From Arthrobacter cryoconiti (GTDB lineage: Bacteria > Actinomycetota > Actinomycetes > Actinomycetales > Micrococcaceae): a DNA stretch of 64,000 nt. Below, piece by piece: positions 1 through 7,903 of the stretch. The notes beneath the pieces were generated by a model. It was not told where the DNA came from and did no database searches. It worked only from the letters and a program-made list of their open reading frames with translations. Positions within the stretch are counted from its first letter, which is position 1, and every line of letters begins with the position of its first letter. The stretch lies in the NCBI RefSeq assembly GCF_020905375.1, contig NZ_JAJJBU010000003.1, positions 310,001 to 374,000 of the forward strand. The letters run 5' to 3'. Position numbers and translations under genes: made by a program.

Positions 1-298
1 AGAGCGCACTCTCACAGAAGAGAATGGTGAACCGTTAGCCACCTATACGGTCACAGGAGAACTATTTTTTGCGTCCTCCAATGACCTCTACACCCAATTT
101 GACTACGCATTGGATCCCCCACGCGTGAGGATCGACATGCACGCATCCCACCTATGGGATGCTTCCACTGTGGCCTCATTGGATGCGATAGTGGAAAAAT
201 ACCGCAGGCACGGAACCACGGTTGACGTCCTAGGGCTTAACGCGGCAAGCGCTCAAATGCGTAATCGGCTAGGTGGCAAGCTAGGCGCGGGGCACTAA
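1..298 (+). CDS. SulP-family anion transporter, C-terminal STAS domain (5' partial)
   Basis: Only the last ~98 codons are inside the window; the reading frame is already open at base 2 and ends at a TAA. The visible part is a complete STAS fold as found at the cytoplasmic C-terminus of SulP sulfate/bicarbonate/anion permeases: a strand around VTGELFFASS, the helix NDLYTQFDYAL, a strand RVRIDMHASHLWDASTVASL, a helix DAIVEKYRRHG and the strand TVDVLGLN. The phosphorylatable Ser/Thr region typical of anti-sigma antagonists is replaced by WDASTVAS. The membrane domain must lie upstream. A stand-alone STAS protein is possible but less likely because the start of the fold blends into an open frame. 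The gene converges on the histidine kinase that follows. Confidence 0.75.
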   Translation, partial: ERTLTEENGEPLATYTVTGELFFASSNDLYTQFDYALDPPRVRIDMHASHLWDASTVASLDAIVEKYRRHGTTVDVLGLNAASAQMRNRLGGKLGAGH

Positions 299-320
299 AC
301 TCAGGGCTGCTTACCGTTGA

Positions 321-1973
321 TTAGCGCTGATCAGGGCAATAACGCGGCAGACTAAATTGCACTGTGGTGCCGACCCCGCGTTCGCTTTTGAGCGAGATGG
401 TTCCGCCGTGCAGTTCCACGATCGCCTTGGTGATGAGCAAGCCCAGGCCAAGACCAGGGATTGCGGACTTAGCAACTGAACCGGCACGGAAGAACTTTGT
501 GAAGGCTTCGGCCGCTTCGGCGTCATTCATGCCCATGCCTGTATCCGCTACTGAGCACACCACTTGATTCCCGCTCTCCCAGGCACTCACCCTGACGCTG
601 CCTCCGTTGGGGGAATACTTGATGGCGTTGGAGATCAAATTATCTAAAACCTGCCCGATCCGCCCGGCATCCGCTGTCACTTGAAGTTCTTTGGACATCA
701 GGTTCTCTAGTGTCACACCGTTCTCGGTGGCTGCCGGGGCTGCCGCGGCGAGGCTGTGGGCCACCAAGGGGCCCAGATCGGCGCAGGCGAGCTTGAGCGT
801 CATGGACTGTGCAGAGAGCAGATCGGTCACTAAGCCAAGGAGTCTTTCGGCATTGCGCTCAATGATCTGAAGGGATTTGACGGCGTGTTCCGAGCGCGCC
901 ACGTCGTCGTCTTCTAAGAGCAACCCTGTGAAGCCAAGAATGGATGTTAGCGGCGTGCGAAATTCGTGGGAGATATTAGCCACGAAGTCGTCTTTCGCTG
1001 CAAGGGCCGCGACCATCTCGGTAACGTCCTGGAAGGCCACTACTGAGCCGTAAAAGGCGCCGTCAGTGTCCATCATGGGACGCGCCGTGGCGGAAAGAGC
1101 ACGCCCGTTCTCAGGTGTTCCAACCCAAACCAGGACATCGGAGAAAGACTCTCCCCTGACTGCGCGATATACAGGACGGGCATTTTGGGCTAGAAGTGTT
1201 TTCTTATCCGGGCTAAAGACCAGCAAGTCTTTTGCGCTCGGATCATACTTTTTTACTGGCGAGGCTAAGGTATGAAATATTCGCTGCCGGCGATTGACCA
1301 CAAGATCGTTTCCTGCGGCATCGATGGCGACTAGTCCCACATTGACCGTGTTGACCACGGTATTGAGTAGTGCCTCGCCTCTTTGGCTGTCTTTAAGCAT
1401 GGTGCGCAGCTGCGCGTCTTTTGCCCGCAAGACTAAGCGTTGACTGTCCATGCTGTGGGTCATGATGGTGACAGTGATGGCGAATGCCAGCATCATGACG
1501 GGAAAGACTAGGGGCTTGGCCAACATATCCAGGGACACCGCGCCAGGAGCGGACACGATGGGAATCCAGACCATCGCCAAGATCACGGCAGAGCAGGCCG
1601 CAACTGACCGCTTTCGGGCTACCGCCGAGGTGCAGATCCAAAAGACAGGAAATAGTGCCAACAGTCCGGTAGACGCCACGGAATCGATGCTGCCTTGGCG
1701 CAACAATGCCACACCTGCGAAGTCCAGGTAAGGGATAAGGAGTGTGGTGGCATGAGAGAACTTCTCCCAGGGGACAAACAGACACGCTGCCAGCAAAACT
1801 GCCTGTGCCCAAAGTCCTGAAACAAAAAGCGGGTTAGTGAACGTGGCTGGGTAAAAAACAGCCGTAAGAACCATGATCAGGATAATGCTGATGGTCAGGG
1901 GCAGTTGCCGCAAGAACACCTTAGTTCTTGGCGAATAGAGATGGAAATCGCGAAACAATTGATTATTCGCCAT
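321..1973 (-). CDS. Membrane PAS-domain sensor histidine kinase (paralogue 1)
   Basis: A 550-residue sensor kinase. About six hydrophobic segments fill residues 23-172 with very short loops, so it probably senses within or close to the membrane. A PAS domain follows (about 200-325, ending in VVAFQDVTEM). HisKA has the phospho-acceptor H336 in NISHEFRTPLTS. The HATPase_c domain shows the N box (QVLDNLISNAIKYSP), the G1 box (VADTGMGM) and the G2 box (GLGLGLLITKAIVELHGG). All catalytic motifs look intact. It is transcribed divergently from the response regulator at 2188 across 214 bp, its likely partner. It is clearly homologous along its whole length to the kinase at 3189-4877, so the two arose by duplication. 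The ligand is not evident. Confidence 0.93.
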   Translation of the reverse strand: MANNQLFRDFHLYSPRTKVFLRQLPLTISIILIMVLTAVFYPATFTNPLFVSGLWAQAVLLAACLFVPWEKFSHATTLLIPYLDFAGVALLRQGSIDSVASTGLLALFPVFWICTSAVARKRSVAACSAVILAMVWIPIVSAPGAVSLDMLAKPLVFPVMMLAFAITVTIMTHSMDSQRLVLRAKDAQLRTMLKDSQRGEALLNTVVNTVNVGLVAIDAAGNDLVVNRRQRIFHTLASPVKKYDPSAKDLLVFSPDKKTLLAQNARPVYRAVRGESFSDVLVWVGTPENGRALSATARPMMDTDGAFYGSVVAFQDVTEMVAALAAKDDFVANISHEFRTPLTSILGFTGLLLEDDDVARSEHAVKSLQIIERNAERLLGLVTDLLSAQSMTLKLACADLGPLVAHSLAAAAPAATENGVTLENLMSKELQVTADAGRIGQVLDNLISNAIKYSPNGGSVRVSAWESGNQVVCSVADTGMGMNDAEAAEAFTKFFRAGSVAKSAIPGLGLGLLITKAIVELHGGTISLKSERGVGTTVQFSLPRYCPDQR

Positions 1974-2187
1974 GATGGTTCCAGGTCCTTACCCATTCAA
2001 ATTACGCTATGCCGCGTCCAGCATAGGCAGAAACAAAGAAAAACGTTGGCTCACCCGGCCGCAATCGACAGCCTTTTCGGAAGCGTCGATTCTATGCTGG
2101 CCCCGGCAGGCCGCTAGTCTTGAAGTTATCGGACCGGAACTTGTTCTTCGCTTCGAGGGGTGGCCGGTATGTTGGGAGGTAACGAAA

Positions 2188-3174
2188 ATGGACGATCATC
2201 GAGTGGCCGTTGTCATTGAAGACGACCTCGACATCCGTGAATTGATCCAGATGATCTTGGAACAGTCAGGGTTCGAGGTCATCGCCCGCGGGCGCGGGGT
2301 CCAAGGAGTGGAAGCAGTACGCGAACATAACCCCGCCATTATTATGCTCGATCTTGGCCTGCCTGATATAGACGGCTTTGAAGTGGCCAGACGGGTGCGT
2401 CTTTTTAGTGACGCGTACATCATCATGCTCACAGCACGCGCCGACGAACTCGACACTCTCATGGGTCTAGAAGCTGGAGCCGATGACTATGTCACGAAGC
2501 CGTTCCGACCCAGAGAACTGCGCGCGCGCATCAATGCCATGCTTCGACGGCCACGGCAAGGAAGCCGTGAAGCAACAAAGGCCACCGCTGCAACGTCGCT
2601 AAGAGTTGCCCGGCTGGGAGAGCCGGCACTGGGAACGGCAACTCCGAAGAATGAGGAGGGAACGGGGATCATGGCGGGAAGTTCGACGCCGGAGAACGCC
2701 GACTCCGAGAAGCTCGTCTCGATGATTCCGACGGCCGAGCGTAGGGCGGATCCAGTTCCCAGCGATACGTCGATGACGGCTGGGAAAGGTAGCGAAGTTC
2801 GCTGGCGCGAAGGCGACGTGGACCGGCGTCTTTCCGCAAGTTCGGAGACTGAACGTGTGCTCACACACCGAGGCCTAGTCATGAACGTCGGTATGCGAAC
2901 ACTCATGGTGAAGGATAATCCGGTAGAACTAACCCGTACCGAATTCGACCTGCTGTTTGCATTAATGGATAACTGCCGGCTGGTTCGCACCAAAGCTGAT
3001 CTAGTGCGGTTGCTGCGAGGGGATGACTACGAATCGTCCTCTTATACCAGTGACGCAGACGAGCGAACGATTGAGGTCCACATGGCTAATTTGCGCCGAA
3101 AACTCGGTGACGAAGCAAAAGCGCCGATCTGGATCAAAACGGTACGCGGAGTGGGCTACCGGATCGCAGTGTAG
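2188..3174 (+). CDS. OmpR/PhoB-type response regulator with unusually long linker
   Basis: A 328-residue response regulator. The ATG at 2188 is preferred because GGGAGGT lies seven bases upstream and the receiver fold starts at once; an open frame continues upstream but lacks these signals. Receiver residues are 1-120, with acidic E11/D12/D13, phospho-acceptor D55 in IIMLDLGLPDIDGF, T82 and K104. A winged-helix DNA-binding domain fills about 229-328 (LTRTEFDLLFAL, then TIEVHMANLRRKLG and VRGVGYRI). Between them lies a ~108-residue low-complexity linker, where OmpR-family linkers are usually under 20 residues. It is divergent from the kinase at 321-1973 and converges on the paralogous kinase at 3189-4877, so either could phosphorylate it. 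Confidence 0.9.
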   Translation: MDDHRVAVVIEDDLDIRELIQMILEQSGFEVIARGRGVQGVEAVREHNPAIIMLDLGLPDIDGFEVARRVRLFSDAYIIMLTARADELDTLMGLEAGADDYVTKPFRPRELRARINAMLRRPRQGSREATKATAATSLRVARLGEPALGTATPKNEEGTGIMAGSSTPENADSEKLVSMIPTAERRADPVPSDTSMTAGKGSEVRWREGDVDRRLSASSETERVLTHRGLVMNVGMRTLMVKDNPVELTRTEFDLLFALMDNCRLVRTKADLVRLLRGDDYESSSYTSDADERTIEVHMANLRRKLGDEAKAPIWIKTVRGVGYRIAV

Positions 3175-3188
3175 TTCGGCGCTGACCG

Positions 3189-4877
3189 TTAGCTAAGAAT
3201 TGGCTCGCTTGTCAGATGCCCTGCAACGACGCACCCCGGCAGCACAAAGCTCACAGTCGTTCCCACGCCACGCTCGCTGTCGACGTGGAGGGTGCCACCA
3301 TGCTTGGCGATGATGGTTTTGGAAATCATCAGCCCCAGTCCTATGCCCGGAATGGAGCGCTGGACGGCGGAACGAGCTCGGAAGAACTTGGTGAACAAGC
3401 CCAGCTGTTCTTCACTGGACATGCCTAGGCCGGTGTCTTGAATCTGAGCGTGCAAGTCCACTCCGTCCGGCCAGGCACGTACCGTCACGGTCCCGCCGTC
3501 GGGGGAATACTTGACAGCATTGGAGATCAGGTTATCCAGCACCTGACCTATCCGCTCGGCGTCGACTGCGGCTTCGAAACCATCACTCACCTCGGCGTGC
3601 AGCGTCACTTTGTTTGCTGTGGCCTCGGGGGCGGCAGTGGCCAAGGCATTGGTGATTAGTTGAGCCACGTCGGCGCAGGCCGGGTTCACAGTCACCGTGT
3701 CAGCGCTGAGCAAATCCGCGGCAAGTGAGCTGAGTCGATTAGTATTCCGAACGGCAATGGCGAGGTATTTTTGCACATCGGGAGGGAGGCTCGCCGATTC
3801 CTCCAGTGCCAGGTCCAAGTAGCCCTGAATGGATGTCAGCGGTGTGCGGAATTCGTGGGAAACCCGTGCGACAAATGAGTCTTTGGCTGAAAGCGCATTC
3901 ATGATCTCTGTGACGTCGTGAAAAGCGATGACGGCCCCGGCAAAATGGCCCTCCTGGTCGAGCAACGGTCGCCCTGCTGTTGAGAGCGCTCGGGCGTGTT
4001 CGCCCGTGCCGAGCCAGACCTGATAGTTAGTAAAGGTCTCGCCCATGATGGCTCGGTGAACCGGGCGGGCCTCGGCGGACAGGGGGGTGACGGCGTCGAC
4101 CCCAAAAACGAGGAGCTCGGGTTCCGTGGGGTCGGGAATATCCGCTGGTATCGCGAGCTTGTGCAGGTCCTTCTGCGTGGCATTCATCAGCCGATCGTTC
4201 CCGTGGGCGTCCACGACGACGACTCCCACAGCTACGGCGTCCAACACCGCTTCTAGGAGCTGGCCGTGCGTCTGGCTGGCAGCCAGTGCCGCCCGAAGTT
4301 CGATGTCCTTGCGCTCCAACGCCCTACGCTGGCTATCTCTGCTGATGGTGCCCATGACCACTGTAACGGCGAATCCCATCATGATCAGGGGGAAGAGCAG
4401 CGGTCTAGCCAGCTCCTCGGTGGTAAATCCGTCTGGTTCCATGAGCACCGGAACCCACACGGTGATCAAGGCACCTACCCCGCTGACGATAACGGCGGTT
4501 CTCCGGGCAAAACCGGATGACGCCAGCCAAAACACCGGAAAAAAGACCATGAGCCCCACGGCGGTGAGGAATTGAACGTTGCCAGCGCGGAATAGTCCTA
4601 CAGCCAAAAAATCCAGATAGGGAATCACCAAAAACGCCCCGCGCGGCATCCGATCCCACGGAACGGCAAAGGAGGCTACTAGCAAGAGCACATTGAGAGC
4701 CAACCCCGCCATAAATAGTGGATGCTGGAATGACTGTGGATAAAAAGTCCCAGCAATTGCCGTACACACGCCAGCAGCCAAAGTAATGGGCAATTGATTC
4801 AGGAAAACACGGCGGCGCAAAGTGGTGTCCGCAATGAAATATTGGGACAGTCTCGTCTTGACCGATGTGCGGATCAT
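3189..4877 (-). CDS. Membrane PAS-domain sensor histidine kinase (paralogue 2)
   Basis: A 562-residue sensor kinase built like the first one: about six membrane segments (residues 28-178), a PAS domain ending in VIAFHDVTEI (~317-325), HisKA with H341 in VSHEFRTPLTS, and HATPase_c with QVLDNLISNAVKYSP, IQDTGLGM and GIGLGLMISKTII. The start ATG at 4877 follows AAGGATGG. The sensor region differs from paralogue 1 more than the kinase core does, as expected for a duplication that changed the input signal. It is divergent from the receiver-only regulator at 5183 across 305 bp, repeating the kinase/regulator arrangement of paralogue 1. Confidence 0.93.
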   Translation of the reverse strand: MIRTSVKTRLSQYFIADTTLRRRVFLNQLPITLAAGVCTAIAGTFYPQSFQHPLFMAGLALNVLLLVASFAVPWDRMPRGAFLVIPYLDFLAVGLFRAGNVQFLTAVGLMVFFPVFWLASSGFARRTAVIVSGVGALITVWVPVLMEPDGFTTEELARPLLFPLIMMGFAVTVVMGTISRDSQRRALERKDIELRAALAASQTHGQLLEAVLDAVAVGVVVVDAHGNDRLMNATQKDLHKLAIPADIPDPTEPELLVFGVDAVTPLSAEARPVHRAIMGETFTNYQVWLGTGEHARALSTAGRPLLDQEGHFAGAVIAFHDVTEIMNALSAKDSFVARVSHEFRTPLTSIQGYLDLALEESASLPPDVQKYLAIAVRNTNRLSSLAADLLSADTVTVNPACADVAQLITNALATAAPEATANKVTLHAEVSDGFEAAVDAERIGQVLDNLISNAVKYSPDGGTVTVRAWPDGVDLHAQIQDTGLGMSSEEQLGLFTKFFRARSAVQRSIPGIGLGLMISKTIIAKHGGTLHVDSERGVGTTVSFVLPGCVVAGHLTSEPILS

Positions 4878-5182
4878 TCGGGTCCATCCTTGTGCGTCGA
4901 TGCCGAGACTTTTATGGCGTCCTAGTCCCGGTCTGACTATCCCGTGGACCCCATGGGCCTACTTGTTGAAACTACCCGAACCGGAAACTTTATGGTTGGG
5001 GGCAACGCCGTCCAAAATAAACTAGAGAAAGAGGAGAAGCAGCTATATTGATGATGTCATACTGGAGGAAGTCTCAGAACGAAGATTTCGCCGATTCTCA
5101 GTGCAGTAGCGGCTTGTAAGTGCAGGGGCTGCTTGTAAAAGCAGTAGCTGTGGGAATGTATAAATAGCGAAGTGGGGATGAC
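4878..5182. other. Divergent intergenic region between kinase 2 and the receiver-only regulator
   Basis: 305 bp without an accepted gene. It has direct repeats of the type GCAGTAGC and GGCTTGTAA within 5102-5149 and a short hairpin CTGCTT-GTAA-AAGCAG (about 5130-5146). A TATAAAT at 5159-5165 is a plausible -10 element, but no -35 is properly spaced. A 22-codon frame (5051-5119, ATG ATG start, TAA stop) follows a purine-rich GAGGAG about 14 bases upstream; it is too weak to call. The region probably carries the promoters of both flanking genes. Confidence 0.4.
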
Positions 5183-5596
5183 ATGGAGCATGCACGGGTT
5201 GCCGTCGTAATCGAAGACGACCAAGATATTCGGGAATTGCTCACCATGATTTTGGGTCAGTCTGGCTACGTCGTCCACTCGGCTGCAATGGGCGTGGACG
5301 GTGTGAGCCTCGTGCGTGAGCACGACCCCGACCTCATCACCGTTGATGTAGGTCTGCCGGACATAGACGGATTTGTTGTCACCGAGCGGATCCGCTCCTT
5401 CAGCGACAGCCATATCATCATGTTGACAGCCCGCACTGGTGTGTTGGACTCAATCACTGGCCGGGAGGCGGGGGCCAATGAATACCTGGCCAAACCGTTC
5501 CATCCACGAGAACTTCGCGCGCGCGTTGACGCGCTTTTTCAGGGAATAGTTCCTGAAGGCACAGAGACAGGAACCAGCGCGGCGTCCAAAGCCTAA
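5183..5596 (+). CDS. Stand-alone receiver-domain response regulator
   Basis: 137 residues consisting of one receiver domain. The conserved positions are intact: E11/D12/D13, phospho-acceptor D55 in LITVDVGLPDIDGF, T82 in IIMLTARTG and K104 in YLAKPFHPRE. The first ~118 residues align closely with the receiver at 2188-3174, sharing ARVAVVIEDDxDIREL, but the sequence ends after a short Thr/Ser/Ala tail with no output domain. It probably derives from the same duplication, with the linker and winged helix lost. It may act like CheY or DivK by protein contact, or as a phosphate sink for kinase 2. GGGG lies just before ATGACATG at the start. Confidence 0.88.
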   Translation: MEHARVAVVIEDDQDIRELLTMILGQSGYVVHSAAMGVDGVSLVREHDPDLITVDVGLPDIDGFVVTERIRSFSDSHIIMLTARTGVLDSITGREAGANEYLAKPFHPRELRARVDALFQGIVPEGTETGTSAASKA

Positions 5597-5652
5597 AAAG
5601 GTTCCGGGACCGCCACCTACATGAGGCGCTGCGAGCACTCTGGGTCCGTTTT

Positions 5653-5694
5653 GCGCCCACTGCTCTGCGCCCACTGCCCAGCGCCCACTGCCAA
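5653..5694. repeat. Three tandem 14-bp repeats between convergent genes
   Basis: The 14-bp unit GCGCCCACTGCYCW occurs three times head to tail, with changes only in the last few bases, between the 3' ends of the receiver gene and the HPt-like gene. It is not coding. It may be slippage-derived or affect transcription termination. Confidence 0.7.
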
Positions 5695-5738
5695 GAAGGC
5701 TTGTGGTGTCCTGCCTAAGAGGTCAGGGGCGTGCTGGG

Positions 5739-6110
5739 TCAGCTAGCGTGTTGGACGTAACGTTCAGTGAGCTCGGCAATAGTTTCCTGGCCGCACTGCC
5801 CTACACCGACCATCGCAGCGCGAGCCTGCTCCTGCCGTTCTTGGTTAAGCATTTCCACTAAGTCCCCGGACATCTGGCCCAGCCTGTCGGCACCAACCAT
5901 CACGCTGGAGGAAAAGAGGCTGAGCGCTGATTCCTTTGCTTCATCCCATTGTCCTGCCGACAAGGCCTCACATAGACGGGCATAGCGCAAAGGCCACATT
6001 TCCACGTATCGGCCTACAAAACCCCGAGATAGTGCCGTCTGACCGTCGAGTGATTCCTCGAGGGCAGCTAAAGAATCCATTGAAACCAAAGGAAGAGAAC
6101 GGTAGCTCAT
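5739..6110 (-). CDS. Degenerate HPt-like protein lacking the phospho-histidine
   Basis: A 123-residue, mostly helical protein. Its core ALSLFSSSVMVGADRL (residues 62-77) aligns with the HPt signature AHxLKGSSxxVGAxxL. Leu63 stands where the phosphorylated His should be (codon CTC, complement of 5922-5924), Phe65 replaces the Lys and Ser66 the Gly. The surrounding helices (FVGRYVEMWPLRYARLCEAL, LGQMSGDLVEML) fit a four-helix HPt bundle. It therefore cannot act as an ordinary phosphorelay protein and may instead bind a receiver or kinase. It lies 73 bp downstream of the GGDEF-EAL gene on the same strand. GAGGGGCGGA precedes the ATG. The HPt assignment rests on this local alignment; an unrelated helical protein is the alternative. 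Confidence 0.65.
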   Translation of the reverse strand: MSYRSLPLVSMDSLAALEESLDGQTALSRGFVGRYVEMWPLRYARLCEALSAGQWDEAKESALSLFSSSVMVGADRLGQMSGDLVEMLNQERQEQARAAMVGVGQCGQETIAELTERYVQHAS

Positions 6111-6183
6111 CGACGTTCCGCCCCTCTGATGGTGTGGAATAGATCTACCCGGCCTGATGCCAGGATGTCATACTCGAACAATA

Positions 6184-7839
6184 CTACGCCTTTGAAGAGG
6201 GTGGAAAGGGAGTCTCAGGAACAGATGGCCATGCAGCGCGCCAGGGAACCTCGAGGAGGCTTGCCACTAGGGCGGCGTTGATTCCCGGTGCAGGGACAGG
6301 CCGGCTGAAATAATAGCCTTGGCCACTGTCGCAGCCTAAAGCGGCCAGCATGGCTGCTTGCTCGCCAGTTTCAATACCCTCAAAGGTGGCAGCCAGACTG
6401 CAGGACTTGACGAGTTGCAAGATGGCGGCGATGAACTCGCGTTCGGCGGGCGCGGCAATGTCTGAACTGAGCAACGACTTATCCAGTTTTACCCCATCCA
6501 CGGGGAGCGTGCGCAGGTAGCTGATAGAGGAATATCCCGTGCCAAAGTCGTCAATGGCCAATCCCACACCCAGCTGTCGCAGACCCCTAAAGGAATAGAG
6601 GTCCCACTCGTTGCCGGTGACCATTGAATACTCGGTGATCTCAAGCACCAGGTTTGCGGGCTCTATGCCTTCCTCCGACAAGATGCGCTGGACGTCGTCG
6701 AGCAGTTCAGGGCGCTGAAGCTGTGTTGCAGAAATATTTACTTGCACGCTGAAGCGGGGATCCAGCACCACCGTCTCGCGCCACCGTCTAAGTTGAGCCA
6801 GCGCCGTTTGCAAAACCCAGACCGCCAAGGGCGCCATTGCCCCTATTTCTTCGGCCAGATCAATGAACTCGTCGGGCATCAGCAGTCCCCTGCGGGGATG
6901 TTGCCACCTAACGAGCGCCTCCACGCCGACGAGCTCGCCAGTCTTCAGCGCTACGACCGGCTGGTAATACAACACCATTTCATCGTTTGAGATGGCAGCC
7001 TGAAGCTCGGCGGCTAGGACGCTGCGTACTTGCCGAGAGTTCAGTAAGTCACGGCTGAACAAGACCACACTTGCGTTGGCTTCATTCTTGGCAGCGTACA
7101 TGGCCGTGTCGGCGTACAGGATTAAATCCACAGCGGAGTCGTCCTGTTTGGGGATGGCGATCCCTATGCTGACGGCAACCGAAATTTCAGTCTCTTCAAC
7201 GGTCGCAGGACGCGCCAAGGCTGCCACAATTTCTTCGCCCACTTTCCGGGCGTTGGAAGCGGACGTGTTCTGAAGAACAATCGCGAACTCATCCCCGCCT
7301 AGCCGCGCCACAGTGTCTTCCTTCCGGACCGAGGCACGCAGACGCTCTGCCACGATTTTCAAGACGGCGTCCCCGGCGCCATGCCCCAGGGTGTCGTTGA
7401 TTCCTTTGAAGGAATCTAGGTCAAGTAGTAGCAGCGCGGGTGCCCCCCGGCTCCCTGCCGTGGCAAGACTGGACTCAAGTGCCGTTTCCAAAGCGGTCCG
7501 GTTGCGCAGCTGAGTCAGTGGATCCGTCAAGGCCATCAACTCCATCTTGCGGAACGCTTCCATCAGCATGGCCGTTCTGTTCTTCACCCGAGTCTCCAGC
7601 TCGCCTTGAGCCGTTAGCAGTTCCGCTGCCATTGAGTTGAAACCGACAATGACCGCGTCCAATTGGTCCCGCGCGTCGGAGACAGGCAGACGAGTCGTTA
7701 GATCGCCGCCGGCGATCTTCACGATGCCATCGACAAGGTCATTCAGGCGTGAGTCTAAGAGATCCGTGGACATCGAAGAATGATCCCAGCCGTTAACTTG
7801 CTCAGGGCTCGGATCCGACGAATTAGACAATCCCATCAT
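6184..7839 (-). CDS. GGDEF-EAL protein with N-terminal HAMP-like segment (c-di-GMP turnover)
   Basis: 551 residues. A HAMP-like/coiled-coil segment (about 30-105, GDLTTRLPVSDARDQLDAVI) precedes a GGDEF domain with an intact active site RLGGDEFAIVLQN. An I-site RKED stands five residues before GGDEF, so product inhibition is likely. The EAL domain keeps VGVEALVRW, LEITE, IDDFGTGYSSISYL, the Lys in VDGVKLDKSLL and EGIETGEQ, so phosphodiesterase activity is plausible too. No transmembrane segment is visible; the HAMP-like part without a membrane anchor suggests a soluble protein controlled by partners. GGAGG lies just before ATGATG at the start. It sits between the GT2 synthase (64 bp upstream) and the HPt-like gene, consistent with one transcript. 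Confidence 0.93.
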   Translation of the reverse strand: MMGLSNSSDPSPEQVNGWDHSSMSTDLLDSRLNDLVDGIVKIAGGDLTTRLPVSDARDQLDAVIVGFNSMAAELLTAQGELETRVKNRTAMLMEAFRKMELMALTDPLTQLRNRTALETALESSLATAGSRGAPALLLLDLDSFKGINDTLGHGAGDAVLKIVAERLRASVRKEDTVARLGGDEFAIVLQNTSASNARKVGEEIVAALARPATVEETEISVAVSIGIAIPKQDDSAVDLILYADTAMYAAKNEANASVVLFSRDLLNSRQVRSVLAAELQAAISNDEMVLYYQPVVALKTGELVGVEALVRWQHPRRGLLMPDEFIDLAEEIGAMAPLAVWVLQTALAQLRRWRETVVLDPRFSVQVNISATQLQRPELLDDVQRILSEEGIEPANLVLEITEYSMVTGNEWDLYSFRGLRQLGVGLAIDDFGTGYSSISYLRTLPVDGVKLDKSLLSSDIAAPAEREFIAAILQLVKSCSLAATFEGIETGEQAAMLAALGCDSGQGYYFSRPVPAPGINAALVASLLEVPWRAAWPSVPETPFPPSSKA

Positions 7840-7903
7840 TGGGCCTCCTTCCGAGAAGCAAGTGTGTCATGAATCCCTCTAGCGTTGCGGCCCCTCATAG
7901 AGA

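Noticed and set aside
318-333. Near-palindrome TGATTAGCGCTGATCA at the convergent SulP/kinase ends
   Set aside because: It overlaps the kinase stop codon and has a mismatched pair; too short and without flanking U tract to call a terminator.
2018-2100. CCAGCATAG / CTATGCTGG inverted repeat in the kinase 1-regulator gap
   Set aside because: Nine-base arms 65 bp apart could be operators for autoregulation, but nothing similar occurs in the paralogous gap, so support is weak.
1972-2187. N-terminal extension of the response regulator
   Set aside because: The extension has no similarity to receivers; a strong ribosome-binding site and the conserved receiver start are at 2188.
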